From NCBI GenBank assembly GCA_966250375.1, contig CBINHE010000111.1:1-12109 (forward strand): DNA of 12,109 bases, read 5' to 3'. Below are positions 1-7,004 of this stretch, piece after piece. The notes beneath the pieces are model-generated. The model did not search any database. It was not told the DNA's origin and saw only the letters and a program-made list of their open reading frames with translations. Position 1 is the stretch's first letter. Every line of letters begins with the position of its first letter. The stretch comes from CAMLDH01 sp966250375. GTDB lineage: Bacteria > Pseudomonadota > Gammaproteobacteria > Burkholderiales > Burkholderiaceae_D. The position numbers and the translations under genes were made by a program.

Positions 1-136
1 TCTAACAGATCAATGGGTTATAGAGTCATCAACATAGTTATCAACAAGCTTAATAACAATTGCTGTGAATAAGGTTTGATACTCGTCAATCTGGTGGATG
101 GCTTGTGGTGCGAATCTGATTTTGCTGAGGACTTTT

Positions 137-388
137 TTACGATTTGAATGGGTTGTCGATAGTATCGGTGGGTGCAATTGGAACGTGATCCGGCAGATGT
201 TCCGCCTGAAGTGCCTCAACTGTGTCGTCAATCAAGGTTTTCAATTCTTGCGCAATCGCCAGGCCGGCTTTGTCTTTCGTAATTGCCAGTGAACCGTAAA
301 GCTCAATGCGGTCGAATCTATTTTCGACAGTCAGGTCCGAAATGGCAATCGAATCTTCTTCGTTCTGAAATGGTTTGATGGTGGACAT
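137..388 (-). CDS. Small conserved hypothetical protein (83 aa)
   Basis: An 83-residue, soluble, acidic protein beginning MSTIKPFQNEEDS and ending DTIDNPFKS. There is no signal peptide or membrane segment. The middle (about residues 35-65, with KAGLAIAQELKTLID) should form an amphipathic helix. From memory, similar 80-90 residue proteins with the same start (FQNEED), centre (YGSL..T.DKAGL) and end (NPF) occur in many beta- and gammaproteobacteria as uncharacterised proteins. Its length therefore looks complete, despite a short in-frame-looking stretch beyond the stop in another frame. The ATG has only a weak purine stretch (GAGAT) upstream. It lies 65 nt downstream of the nuclease gene on the same strand and could be co-transcribed with it. 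No function can be assigned. Confidence 0.75.
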   Translation of the reverse strand: MSTIKPFQNEEDSIAISDLTVENRFDRIELYGSLAITKDKAGLAIAQELKTLIDDTVEALQAEHLPDHVPIAPTDTIDNPFKS

Positions 389-453
389 GGTTTTATCTCA
401 TATGTTGAGTTCGGCGCGCAAATTCTTGCGAGTGTAAAACACGCTCTGCGGGT

Positions 454-1257
454 CTACGGCGATACATTAGTCTTGCGCGCCTTGGGCGTTTTACGGCCGC
501 GAGAAACAGGTTCAGGCAGGTTCATCTTTACTTCCTTGATCGCGGCATCGGCTTGCGGCAAAAAATCAATGCCACTCCGCTTTCCCAGTTCTGCAATTGA
601 GACGATTTGGTACTCCCAGCCCCGGATATTTGGTGCAATATACGCAGCCGCTTCCCGGCGGATTGGATCGTAAATGACTTTGAATACATGCGTGGGGACC
701 AGCACGCGAGCGTTGATGCGCTGAATCGAACTGCCTTCGAAAATAGGGCCGGTAATCACATATAACTCTCCCTGTTGAAGCGCAAGTTTTCTGATGCTTT
801 CCTCGATCCCGGCCCACAGATTCTGGTTGTTATTGGGATCTTGCGGAATCATGTTTGCCAGCGAAAAACTCTCATATTGCGTAGCTGCGTTCGGCATGTC
901 GCCGGAGGGACTCATGTGGCCGCGATCGAATCCCGAGTGGGCATAGTCGCGTAGTTCGGCACGATCTTCGGCGGGCACGCGATCTTCCGGATGAAATGCG
1001 TTCTGGCGTTTCATTGCCTTGCTCTCAATAACACGAGCGGCCGTCAAGTGTTCTGCCGACCATAACGGCGTATGGGTTATGCCGGAATGCATAACCGCAT
1101 AGCCTTGAAAACATAGCAGCTTTGTTCGGGTTGATAGTTTCTGGTTGATGAATTCGGGCACTTTGCCATTAGCAAAATGCTCGGGACACCGATTGGGTTG
1201 GGTACACGATGTGCTGCTGACAAGTAGTGCGATGAAAAACAGCAAGATCTTTTTCAT
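454..1257 (-). CDS. Exported DNA/RNA non-specific endonuclease (NUC family)
   Basis: A 267-residue secreted nuclease of the Serratia NucA/EndoG beta-beta-alpha-metal family, which cuts DNA and RNA with one hydrated Mg2+. The N-terminus (MKK, then a hydrophobic run to about residue 17) is a signal peptide. Cys18 could be a lipobox cysteine, but the preceding Ser-Thr-Ser is atypical, so lipoprotein status is uncertain. The family signature DRGH is at 111-114, so His114 is the predicted general base. By alignment with Serratia nuclease, Asn135 (LANMIPQ), Asn144 and Glu152 (NQNLWAGIEE) fill the conserved Asn, metal-binding Asn and Glu positions. All key residues are present, so it should be active. 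The C-terminal 20 residues are basic (RGRKTPKARK). The ATG is preceded by AAGGGA at 6 nt spacing. Likely roles are periplasmic or extracellular nucleic acid scavenging; no immunity gene is evident nearby. Confidence 0.93.
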   Translation of the reverse strand: MKKILLFFIALLVSSTSCTQPNRCPEHFANGKVPEFINQKLSTRTKLLCFQGYAVMHSGITHTPLWSAEHLTAARVIESKAMKRQNAFHPEDRVPAEDRAELRDYAHSGFDRGHMSPSGDMPNAATQYESFSLANMIPQDPNNNQNLWAGIEESIRKLALQQGELYVITGPIFEGSSIQRINARVLVPTHVFKVIYDPIRREAAAYIAPNIRGWEYQIVSIAELGKRSGIDFLPQADAAIKEVKMNLPEPVSRGRKTPKARKTNVSP

Positions 1258-1480
1258 GCAGATTCCCTTCGCTGGAAATCAAGCCCGCCTCAGAAGCAAC
1301 GCATGCAGATGGCGCTCTGGACAAAATTGGATTAACCGCCAAGATGGAAGTTCGAAGCTGTTTGTTGCCTGTTGTCGGCGCGGGCGTATGCGAAGAAGGG
1401 AGGGGCTGGAACGGATCCGATCAGGGGAGCAAAGGCGGCAGAATCAGGCATAACGAACTTGCGTATCGTCGATTGCGCGA
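1258..1480. other. Non-coding stretch upstream of the nuclease gene
   Basis: No convincing gene on either strand. It must contain the promoter of the minus-strand nuclease, but I cannot point to a good -35/-10 pair. The only clear signal is the nuclease ribosome binding site (about 1264-1269, read on the minus strand). Open frames crossing it have no start signals and no protein-like composition. Confidence 0.4.
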
Positions 1481-1494
1481 TTGATATAAGTCAA
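1481..1494. promoter_or_regulatory. FNR/ANR-type box
   Basis: TTGATATAAGTCAA matches the FNR/ANR/DNR consensus TTGAT-N4-ATCAA at 9 of 10 fixed positions (G for A at the first base of the right half). FNR-class activators bind such sites centred 41.5 or about 61 bp before a transcription start. That would place starts near 1529 or near 1547-1549, just before the structured segment ending in the terminator at 1584-1615. It is more than 200 bp from the nuclease start codon, so the plus-strand transcript is the more likely target. Confidence 0.5.
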
Positions 1495-1528
1495 ACTATT
1501 GCATTAACGCAAACGCAAACTTCCCATT

Positions 1529-1615
1529 GCGGGGTAGCATTGTGCATATACATCAATACCCCTCTCTCCCTGGGGTTGTTTTGCCCGCAAAGCGCAAGCT
1601 TTGCGGGTTTTTTTT
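1529..1615 (+). ncRNA. Candidate small RNA or attenuated leader ending in an intrinsic terminator
   Basis: A strong plus-strand terminator has no gene before it. The preceding 55 nt are structured: GGGGTA (1531-1536) can pair with TACCCC (1557-1562), extended by TTG (1540-1542) with CAA (1554-1556). Alternatively ACCCC (1558-1562) pairs with GGGGT (1572-1576), exposing the pyrimidine loop TCTCTCCCT, which is complementary to Shine-Dalgarno sequences. The two stems are mutually exclusive. Starting near 1529 from an FNR-type promoter, the transcript would be about 87 nt, a usual size for Hfq-type sRNAs. No good -10 is visible at the class II position; TAGCAT (1535-1540) would suit a class I start near 1547. 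It could instead be a leader of the lipoprotein gene at 1679. The 5' end is inferred. Confidence 0.4.
1584..1615 (+). terminator. Strong intrinsic terminator
   Basis: Perfect 10-bp stem (CCCGCAAAGC / GCTTTGCGGG) with a GCAA tetraloop, followed directly by eight T. There is no T-run on the other side, so it works on plus-strand transcripts only. It lies 64 nt before the lipoprotein start codon and after no recognisable coding sequence. Confidence 0.9.
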
Positions 1616-1678
1616 CGAGCATGCGTTCGCCATCCGTTTACACCGGGCAATTTTATTGATACGTTGCGGGACACACCC

Positions 1679-2368
1679 ATGCCAATGAAAACGCCGACCA
1701 TGAAGAACGCCTCGCATCAAAATGGCAACGTAACGCAGTGTCCCGTATCCGTGCGTTTCGCATCAATCGCCATGCTGGCGTTGACGCTTGCCGGATGCGC
1801 CAGCCTCAGTCCGGAGCAATGCAGGAATGCCAATTGGCGCCAGATCGGTTTTACCGATGGTGCCAACGGTGCATCTGCCGCGCGCATCGACGAACACGCG
1901 AAAGCCTGCGCCGAACATGGCATTCGCCCCAATCTGGATGAATACTTAAGCGGGCGCAGTCAAGGTCTTCTCAATTATTGCCAGGCTGAGAATGGATTTT
2001 CGCTCGGTCGCCGCGCCAGCGAACACAATGTGGCTGATTGTCCGGAAAACCTGAAGCCGGCATTCCTTGAGCAATATCATCGCGGCAGTCAAATTCATTC
2101 GCTCGAAGAGGAGATCAGGAGTTACCGTTACCGAATCGACAGCAATCGCACGGAGATTCGCCATGACGATGATCGTATCGCGGCGATCAAGACTGAATTG
2201 TTGAAAAGGGACTTGCCGACCGATCGTCGTGCGGCGTTGTTGTCCGAGTATGAGCGCCTGGTGGAAAAAAAGGATGCACTCAACCGCAACAGATTGTTTC
2301 TGCAGCGAGAGATTGACAGGCTGGAGATCCGGGTGCGCGTGCAATTGCGAGAGTTCGGGCATTATTGA
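1679..2368 (+). CDS. DUF2799 family lipoprotein with coiled-coil tail
   Basis: A 229-residue predicted lipoprotein. A hydrophobic segment (SIAMLALTLAGC) ends in a good lipobox with Cys40. The mature N-terminal half carries the DUF2799 pattern: a Cys, then W..IGFTDGANG, a helix with C, Y.SGR.QGLLNYC, and NGFSLGR, ending around a further Cys. The family includes E. coli YfiL-type envelope proteins of unknown role. The C-terminal 100 residues (from about LEEEIRSYRYR) are charged and heptad-like, a predicted coiled coil. Met codons at 1679, 1685 and 1700 are all possible starts. 1679 is chosen because GCGGGA lies 7-8 nt upstream; 1700 would give a more usual signal-peptide length (Cys33). A TTTACA (1637-1642) with a weak TACGTT at 17 bp could be its own promoter between the terminator and the gene. 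Confidence 0.85.
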   Translation: MPMKTPTMKNASHQNGNVTQCPVSVRFASIAMLALTLAGCASLSPEQCRNANWRQIGFTDGANGASAARIDEHAKACAEHGIRPNLDEYLSGRSQGLLNYCQAENGFSLGRRASEHNVADCPENLKPAFLEQYHRGSQIHSLEEEIRSYRYRIDSNRTEIRHDDDRIAAIKTELLKRDLPTDRRAALLSEYERLVEKKDALNRNRLFLQREIDRLEIRVRVQLREFGHY

Positions 2369-2724
2369 TCTTTCCGTAAATTCGCGACAGCGAATTGCGA
2401 CTCTTCTTACCTCAGCTTTCGGGGAGAGGGATTTCGCGTTCTGACTGTCATCCATGATGGAGCACTCAATAGCATCCTGTGTCTGATAGCACACCGCCAT
2501 TTTTTCCATGAGGACGCAAGCCGTTCACCTTTGTCCGCGTTGCTCTTCGCAAAATGCCAATCACGAGCGGCCTTCTTGTCAGGTCGCGCGTATCAAATCC
2601 GCACACAGTTAACCACTTGTAACGACTTAGGTTAAAGAGTCTTTCTGCGGGAACGTTCCCGAAATTAATCAGTCACTTAGCAGTGCTATCCCGGTCGATA
2701 CCGAGAAAACTCTACTTCTTGACG
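2369..2724. other. Intergenic region before the glycosidase genes
   Basis: No gene is supported. Just after the lipoprotein stop there is a 7-bp perfect hairpin (AATTCGC-GACA-GCGAATT, 2379-2396) with only a weak pyrimidine tail, a possible poor terminator. The middle is featureless. Near the downstream gene there is a perfect palindrome at 2648-2661, described separately. I find no convincing sigma70 promoter pair. Confidence 0.4.
2648..2661. promoter_or_regulatory. Perfect 14-bp palindrome, probable operator
   Basis: CGGGAACGTTCCCG is a perfect inverted repeat with a central CG and no spacer, 64 bp before the GH1-RmlD start codon. Uninterrupted palindromes with central CG are typical of dimeric repressors of the LacI/GalR type, which often control sugar genes. 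The regulator is not in this window, so this is inference from shape and place. Confidence 0.5.
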
Positions 2725-4929
2725 ATGAATCAAACAATATCAACTACACAGCCTGCTACAACACCGGATGAAAGTCCGCTCGAGTTTTGGGGCGGGATCG
2801 AGTGCACGGTAGTGCGCTTGCGCGATAGCTATCGCAATCAGATCGATGAGACCGGCCATGCCGACCGGATCGAGGATCTCGATGCGATTGCGGCGCTAGG
2901 CATCAAGGCATTGCGTTATCCCGTGCTATGGGAAACGATCGCACCCGAGCATCCCGATATTTTGCATTGGGATTGGCATGATGAACGCTTGGGACGCTTG
3001 CGCGAATTGGGTATCGCACCGATTGCCGGTTTGGTACATCACGGCAGCGGCCCTCGCTACACCAATTTGCTTGACTCAAAATTCCCGGAGCTATTGGCAG
3101 TCCATGCGGAGCGGGTCGCGGCACGTTACCCTTGGGTCGACATGTTCACGCCTGTTAATGAGCCGCTGACCACGGCGCGTTTCAGCGGCTTGTATGGGCA
3201 CTGGTATCCGCATCGTAGCGATACGCGCACCATGCTGCGTGCATTGGTCAATCAATGCCGCGCGGTTGTATTGTCGATGCAAGCAATTCGCCGTGTCACG
3301 CCGACTGCGCGGCTGGTCCAGACCGAGGATCTCGGCAAGGCATTCAGCACACCTGAATTGAAGTATCAGGCCGACTACGAAAACGAGCGCCGCTGGTTGA
3401 GCCTTGATCTGTTATGCGGACACGTCGATCAGCATCATTCGTGGTACAAGACCTTCCTTAAAGCTGGTATCGACAAGCGTGAACTCAGCTTCTTTCTTGA
3501 CGCGCAGTGCAAGCCCGATGTGGTCGGCATCAATCACTACCTGACGAGCGAACGTTTTCTCGACCAACGCTTGCGGCTTTATCCAGAGTTTATCCGGAGT
3601 TGCAATGCGCATCCGCGTTATGCCGACGTGCAGGCGGTACGCGTTGAACGGACGGAAGGATTGACCGGTCCCCAACATCGGCTGCGCGAGGCATGGGAGC
3701 GATATCGTTTGCCGATGGCGATCACTGAAGCGCACTATGGCGGTTCGCGCGACGAGCAGTTGCGTTGGTTGATGGAGATGTGGAATGCGGCGCGCACCTT
3801 GCGCGCGGAGGGCGCCGACATTCGCGCGTTCACCGTGTGGTCGATATTGGGTTGCGTCGATTGGAATACGCTGTTGACGCAAAAGAATGGCTTTTATGAA
3901 AGCGGCGTGTTCGATGTGCGTAGCAATCCGCCGCGGCCGACAGCGCTGGCTGCGGCCACGGCGTCGTTGGCGAAGACTGGCGAGTTCGATCATCCCGTGC
4001 TGGAACAGGCTGGCTGGTGGCGACGTGAAGGTCGCTTCTTGCATAGACCATCGTCTCCTGCGGCAAGCGCCGTGCAGTTCAAACCGTTGCGGCATCTCGC
4101 TATCACGGGTGGTACCGGCACGCTGGGCCAGGCATTTTCACGCGTATGCAAAAGCCGTGGCATTCACCATGATTTGTTGACCCGTTCCCATATGGATATT
4201 GCTGATGAGGCATCGGTGGAAGCGGCGCTCGCCAGCCGGCGGCCGTGGGCGGTGGTCAATGCGGCCGGTTATGTGCGCGTTGCCGATGCCGCGCACGAAT
4301 CCGAACGGTGCTACCGCGAAAATGCGCACGGCGCTGAAGTGCTGGCCAAGGCATGCGCCAAACTCGGTATTCCTTACGTGACTTTCTCTTCCGACCTGGT
4401 GTTCGACGGTTTGCTCGGGCGCGCATATGTGGAGAGCGATCAGGTTTCGCCTGTATGTACCTATGGCCGCAGCAAGGCCGATGCAGAGCGGCGGGTGGCG
4501 GATGCATGGTCAAAGGCGCTGGTGGTGCGCAGCAGCGCCTTCTTCGGCCCATGGGATCGCTACAACTTCGTGCATGGCGTATTGCGCGATCTCGCGCAGG
4601 GGCGCGAAGTACAGGCGGACGATCAATTGCTGGTATCGCCTACTTATGTGCCGGACCTGGCACATGCTGCTTTGGATCTTTTGATCGATGGTGAAACCGG
4701 CGTTTGGCATCTTGCCAACGAGGGCAAGATTTCATGGCATGACTTGGCATCGAATGTTGCGCAGGAGGCCGGCGTTGCTACCGCTTCATTGATCAAGGCC
4801 GGTGGCGGCAGAACAGGGATTACTGCTTTGTCCAGTGAGAGAGGCCTGATCCTGCCGCCGCTGGATAACGCGATTCAGCGTTTTGTGCGCGAGTGCAGCG
4901 TGGCATGGCAAGAAAAAGTGGCGATCTGA
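2725..4929 (+). CDS. Fused GH1-like glycosidase and RmlD-like dTDP-4-dehydrorhamnose reductase
   Basis: A 734-residue cytoplasmic fusion protein without a signal peptide. Residues about 15-425 are a family 1 glycoside hydrolase-like TIM barrel: TPVNEP (142-147) supplies the acid/base Glu146, and ITEAHYGG supplies the likely nucleophile Glu335, where classical GH1 enzymes have TENG. Residues about 457-725 are an extended short-chain dehydrogenase of the RmlD type. They have the NAD(P)-binding ITGGTGTLG (460-468), VNAAGYVRVADAA, the serine motif TFSSDLVFDG (553-562) and catalytic Tyr580/Lys584 in YGRSK. RmlD reduces dTDP-4-keto-L-rhamnose to dTDP-L-rhamnose, but here the exact nucleotide sugar is unknown. 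ATG 2725 is preferred; a GTG at 2683 in the same frame would add 14 residues, and neither has a good Shine-Dalgarno. From memory, similar fusions are known as uncharacterised proteins in other proteobacteria. It is followed by the GH2 gene after 135 nt. Confidence 0.9.
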   Translation: MNQTISTTQPATTPDESPLEFWGGIECTVVRLRDSYRNQIDETGHADRIEDLDAIAALGIKALRYPVLWETIAPEHPDILHWDWHDERLGRLRELGIAPIAGLVHHGSGPRYTNLLDSKFPELLAVHAERVAARYPWVDMFTPVNEPLTTARFSGLYGHWYPHRSDTRTMLRALVNQCRAVVLSMQAIRRVTPTARLVQTEDLGKAFSTPELKYQADYENERRWLSLDLLCGHVDQHHSWYKTFLKAGIDKRELSFFLDAQCKPDVVGINHYLTSERFLDQRLRLYPEFIRSCNAHPRYADVQAVRVERTEGLTGPQHRLREAWERYRLPMAITEAHYGGSRDEQLRWLMEMWNAARTLRAEGADIRAFTVWSILGCVDWNTLLTQKNGFYESGVFDVRSNPPRPTALAAATASLAKTGEFDHPVLEQAGWWRREGRFLHRPSSPAASAVQFKPLRHLAITGGTGTLGQAFSRVCKSRGIHHDLLTRSHMDIADEASVEAALASRRPWAVVNAAGYVRVADAAHESERCYRENAHGAEVLAKACAKLGIPYVTFSSDLVFDGLLGRAYVESDQVSPVCTYGRSKADAERRVADAWSKALVVRSSAFFGPWDRYNFVHGVLRDLAQGREVQADDQLLVSPTYVPDLAHAALDLLIDGETGVWHLANEGKISWHDLASNVAQEAGVATASLIKAGGGRTGITALSSERGLILPPLDNAIQRFVRECSVAWQEKVAI

Positions 4930-4991
4930 GAGATGTAATTTACGAGGCAGAGTTTTCTTTGCGACGTGAGGGAACAGCGGGCAATACCTGT

Positions 4992-5012
4992 ACTCAAAGG
5001 ACACTCAAAGGA
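4992..5012 (+). repeat. Short tandem duplication between the glycosidase genes
   Basis: ACTCAAAGGAC (4992-5002) is followed at once by ACTCAAAGGA (5003-5012). It resembles a duplicated Shine-Dalgarno-like segment but lies over 50 nt before the GH2 start codon. It is probably a small slippage duplication. Confidence 0.6.
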
Positions 5013-5064
5013 AGCGCATTTCACTGGCGCAATTTGCCGTGGTGAATGCGATGAAAGGATAGAC

Positions 5065-6852
5065 ATGACCGAAACAGCATACCCGCGTCCGCAACTGGTA
5101 CGTGAACATTGGCAGTCACTTAATGGCCAATGGAAGTTCACCTTCGATAACGAGAGCCAATACAAACACCCGTCCGATCCGATTGAATGGACGTCTGAAA
5201 TCAAGGTGCCTTTTCCGCCCGAATCACAAACCAGTGGCATCGGCGACCGCGGCTTTCACCGGGCGTGCTGGTATGAGCGGCAATTCCAGATTCAGGCTGA
5301 AGGCCAATCGGTGCTGCTGCATTTCGGCGCCGTCGATTATCAGGCGCGCGTGTGGGTGAATGGACATCTGGTCGCGGAGCATGAGGGTGGACATACGCCT
5401 TTCTCCGCCGACATTACCCGCGCACTGAACGCGTCAGGCACGCAGACGGTAACGGTCTATGCCGAAGACGATCCGCACGATCTGGCAAAACCGCGCGGCA
5501 AACAGGATTGGCAACTGGAGCCGCATTCAATCTGGTACCCGCGCACGACCGGCATCTGGCAAACCGTTTGGCTTGAGCGTGTGGCGCGCACTTACATTCA
5601 GAAGCTGCGCTGGACACCGCATTTTGACGGTTTTGAAATCGGATGCGAGGCACTGGTGGCCGGGGATCTGAACGATGATTTGACGGTGGAAGTAAAAATC
5701 CTGCATCGCGGAAAGATGCTGGCCGACGACCGTTATAAAGTGCTGGGCGGCGAGGCGCATCGCAAGATCAGCTTGTCCGACCCGGGCATCGACGATTCTC
5801 GCAATGAATTGTTATGGAGTCCGGAACGTCCGACGCTGCTGGACGCCGAGGTCATACTGCGCCATAAGGAACAAGTCATCGATAAGGTACGTTCCTATAC
5901 GGCGTTGCGTTCTGCGCATATCAACCGCGACCGTTTCATGCTCAACGGGCGGCCTTATCCGCTACGCATGGTGCTGGACCAGGGGTACTGGCCCGATACG
6001 CTGCTGACCGCGCCGTCGGACGACGCGTTGCGGCGCGATGTTGAACTCGCCAAGGCGATGGGTTTTAACGGTGTCAGGAAGCATCAGAAGATCGAGGATC
6101 CGCGCTATCTGTATTGGGCCGACAAGCTGGGACTGCTGGTATGGGAAGAGATGCCTTCGGTCTATCGCTTTTCACCGACGGCGATCAAGCGTCTGGTGCG
6201 GGAGTGGGGCGAAGTCATCGATCGCGATTATAGCCATCCGTGCATCATCGTATGGGTGCCGTTCAATGAATCGTGGGGCGTGCCGAATCTGACATCGACC
6301 CAGGCGCACCGCAACGCAGTGGAAGCGCTGTATCACTTGACGCGCACACTCGATTCGACCCGCCCAGTGATCGGCAACGACGGCTGGGAAGCGTCGGCTA
6401 CCGACATACTCGGCATCCACGATTACGACGCCGATCCTGAGCATCTGCAAGCACGTTATTCGGCCAGCACGCAGACGCAGGAGTTATTCGATCGACGGCG
6501 TCCCGGCGGGCGCATTCTGACGCTGGACGGTTATCCACATCGTGGCCAGCCGATCGTATTGACCGAATTCGGCGGCATTGCCTATGCGAAGCCGCGTGAG
6601 AACGACGAGAAGAAAATCTGGGGGTACTCGCAGGCGGATACCGATCAGGAATTCATGAGCAGCTATCGTCGCTTGCTTGAAGTGGTGAACGAGACGGCGA
6701 TGTTCAGCGGGTTTTGTTATACCCAGTTCGCGGATACCTTCCAGGAAGCGAATGGATTGCTGTTTGAAGACCGCACCCCGAAACTGCCGTTGGAGCAGAT
6801 TGCAGCGGCGACGGCAAATATCAAGGTTGGCAAGAAGAAGGGCGGAGGATGA
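5065..6852 (+). CDS. Glycoside hydrolase family 2 (beta-galactosidase/beta-glucuronidase-like)
   Basis: A 595-residue retaining glycosidase with the three GH2 modules: an N-terminal jelly-roll sugar-binding domain (about 1-165, with HSIWYPRTTGIWQTVWLE at its end), an immunoglobulin-like domain (about 170-285), and a TIM barrel (about 290-575). The catalytic pair is visible: acid/base Glu402 in VPFNESWG and nucleophile Glu501 in VLTEFGG. There is no signal peptide, so it acts in the cytoplasm. The protein is much shorter than LacZ (about 1020 aa) and near beta-glucuronidase size (about 600 aa), but the sugar specificity cannot be read. The C-terminus ends in KVGKKKGGG. ATG 5065 has AAAGGA 6 nt upstream and the conserved PRPQLVREHWQSLNGQWKF start follows; an in-frame GTG at 4966 has no such signal. 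It is probably co-transcribed with the GH1-RmlD gene. Confidence 0.92.
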   Translation: MTETAYPRPQLVREHWQSLNGQWKFTFDNESQYKHPSDPIEWTSEIKVPFPPESQTSGIGDRGFHRACWYERQFQIQAEGQSVLLHFGAVDYQARVWVNGHLVAEHEGGHTPFSADITRALNASGTQTVTVYAEDDPHDLAKPRGKQDWQLEPHSIWYPRTTGIWQTVWLERVARTYIQKLRWTPHFDGFEIGCEALVAGDLNDDLTVEVKILHRGKMLADDRYKVLGGEAHRKISLSDPGIDDSRNELLWSPERPTLLDAEVILRHKEQVIDKVRSYTALRSAHINRDRFMLNGRPYPLRMVLDQGYWPDTLLTAPSDDALRRDVELAKAMGFNGVRKHQKIEDPRYLYWADKLGLLVWEEMPSVYRFSPTAIKRLVREWGEVIDRDYSHPCIIVWVPFNESWGVPNLTSTQAHRNAVEALYHLTRTLDSTRPVIGNDGWEASATDILGIHDYDADPEHLQARYSASTQTQELFDRRRPGGRILTLDGYPHRGQPIVLTEFGGIAYAKPRENDEKKIWGYSQADTDQEFMSSYRRLLEVVNETAMFSGFCYTQFADTFQEANGLLFEDRTPKLPLEQIAAATANIKVGKKKGGG

Positions 6853-6872
6853 CAAGTAGAAGGTGCTTGAAT

Positions 6873-6918
6873 GAAACAAAGTTGCATCCGGTATGCGGCA
6901 GCCGGCAACCTTGTTTTT
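6873..6918 (+). terminator. Intrinsic terminator after GH2
   Basis: A-rich left flank and T-rich right flank around an interrupted stem: AAACAA-A-GTTG pairs with CAAC-C-TTGTTT, and inside it CCGG (6887-6890 region) pairs with CCGG (6902-6905 region). The right arm ends in TTGTTTTT. Because both flanks are A/T tracts it could stop transcription from either side. It separates the glycosidase unit from prfC. Confidence 0.65.
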
Positions 6919-7004
6919 CATCAAGAATCTCCTTTTTTATCAACGCATTAGACTTCGCAGCCAAGAGCCGGTAGACTTTAGGCCTTTTTGCAAGGGCTAC
7001 CATC

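Noticed and set aside
38..46. DnaA-box-like TTATCAACA
   Set aside because: One mismatch to TTATNCACA, a single copy, and no AT-rich unwinding region or replication gene nearby.
10..231. Minus-strand open frame of 73 codons overlapping the end of the small hypothetical gene
   Set aside because: It overlaps a better supported gene in another frame, its first half is simply the shadow of that gene, and it has no ribosome binding site. The last 30 codons look somewhat protein-like, but not enough to call a gene.
1372..1659. Plus-strand open frame of 95 codons running through the terminator
   Set aside because: It has no ribosome binding site, its composition is not protein-like, and it crosses a perfect intrinsic terminator.
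1946..2509. Minus-strand open frame of 187 codons opposite the lipoprotein gene
   Set aside because: It is antisense to a gene with clear lipobox and DUF2799 motifs, and shows no domain of its own.
3412..4095. Minus-strand open frame of 227 codons opposite the GH1 domain
   Set aside because: Arg/His-rich composition typical of an antisense shadow of a GC-rich gene, with no start signal.
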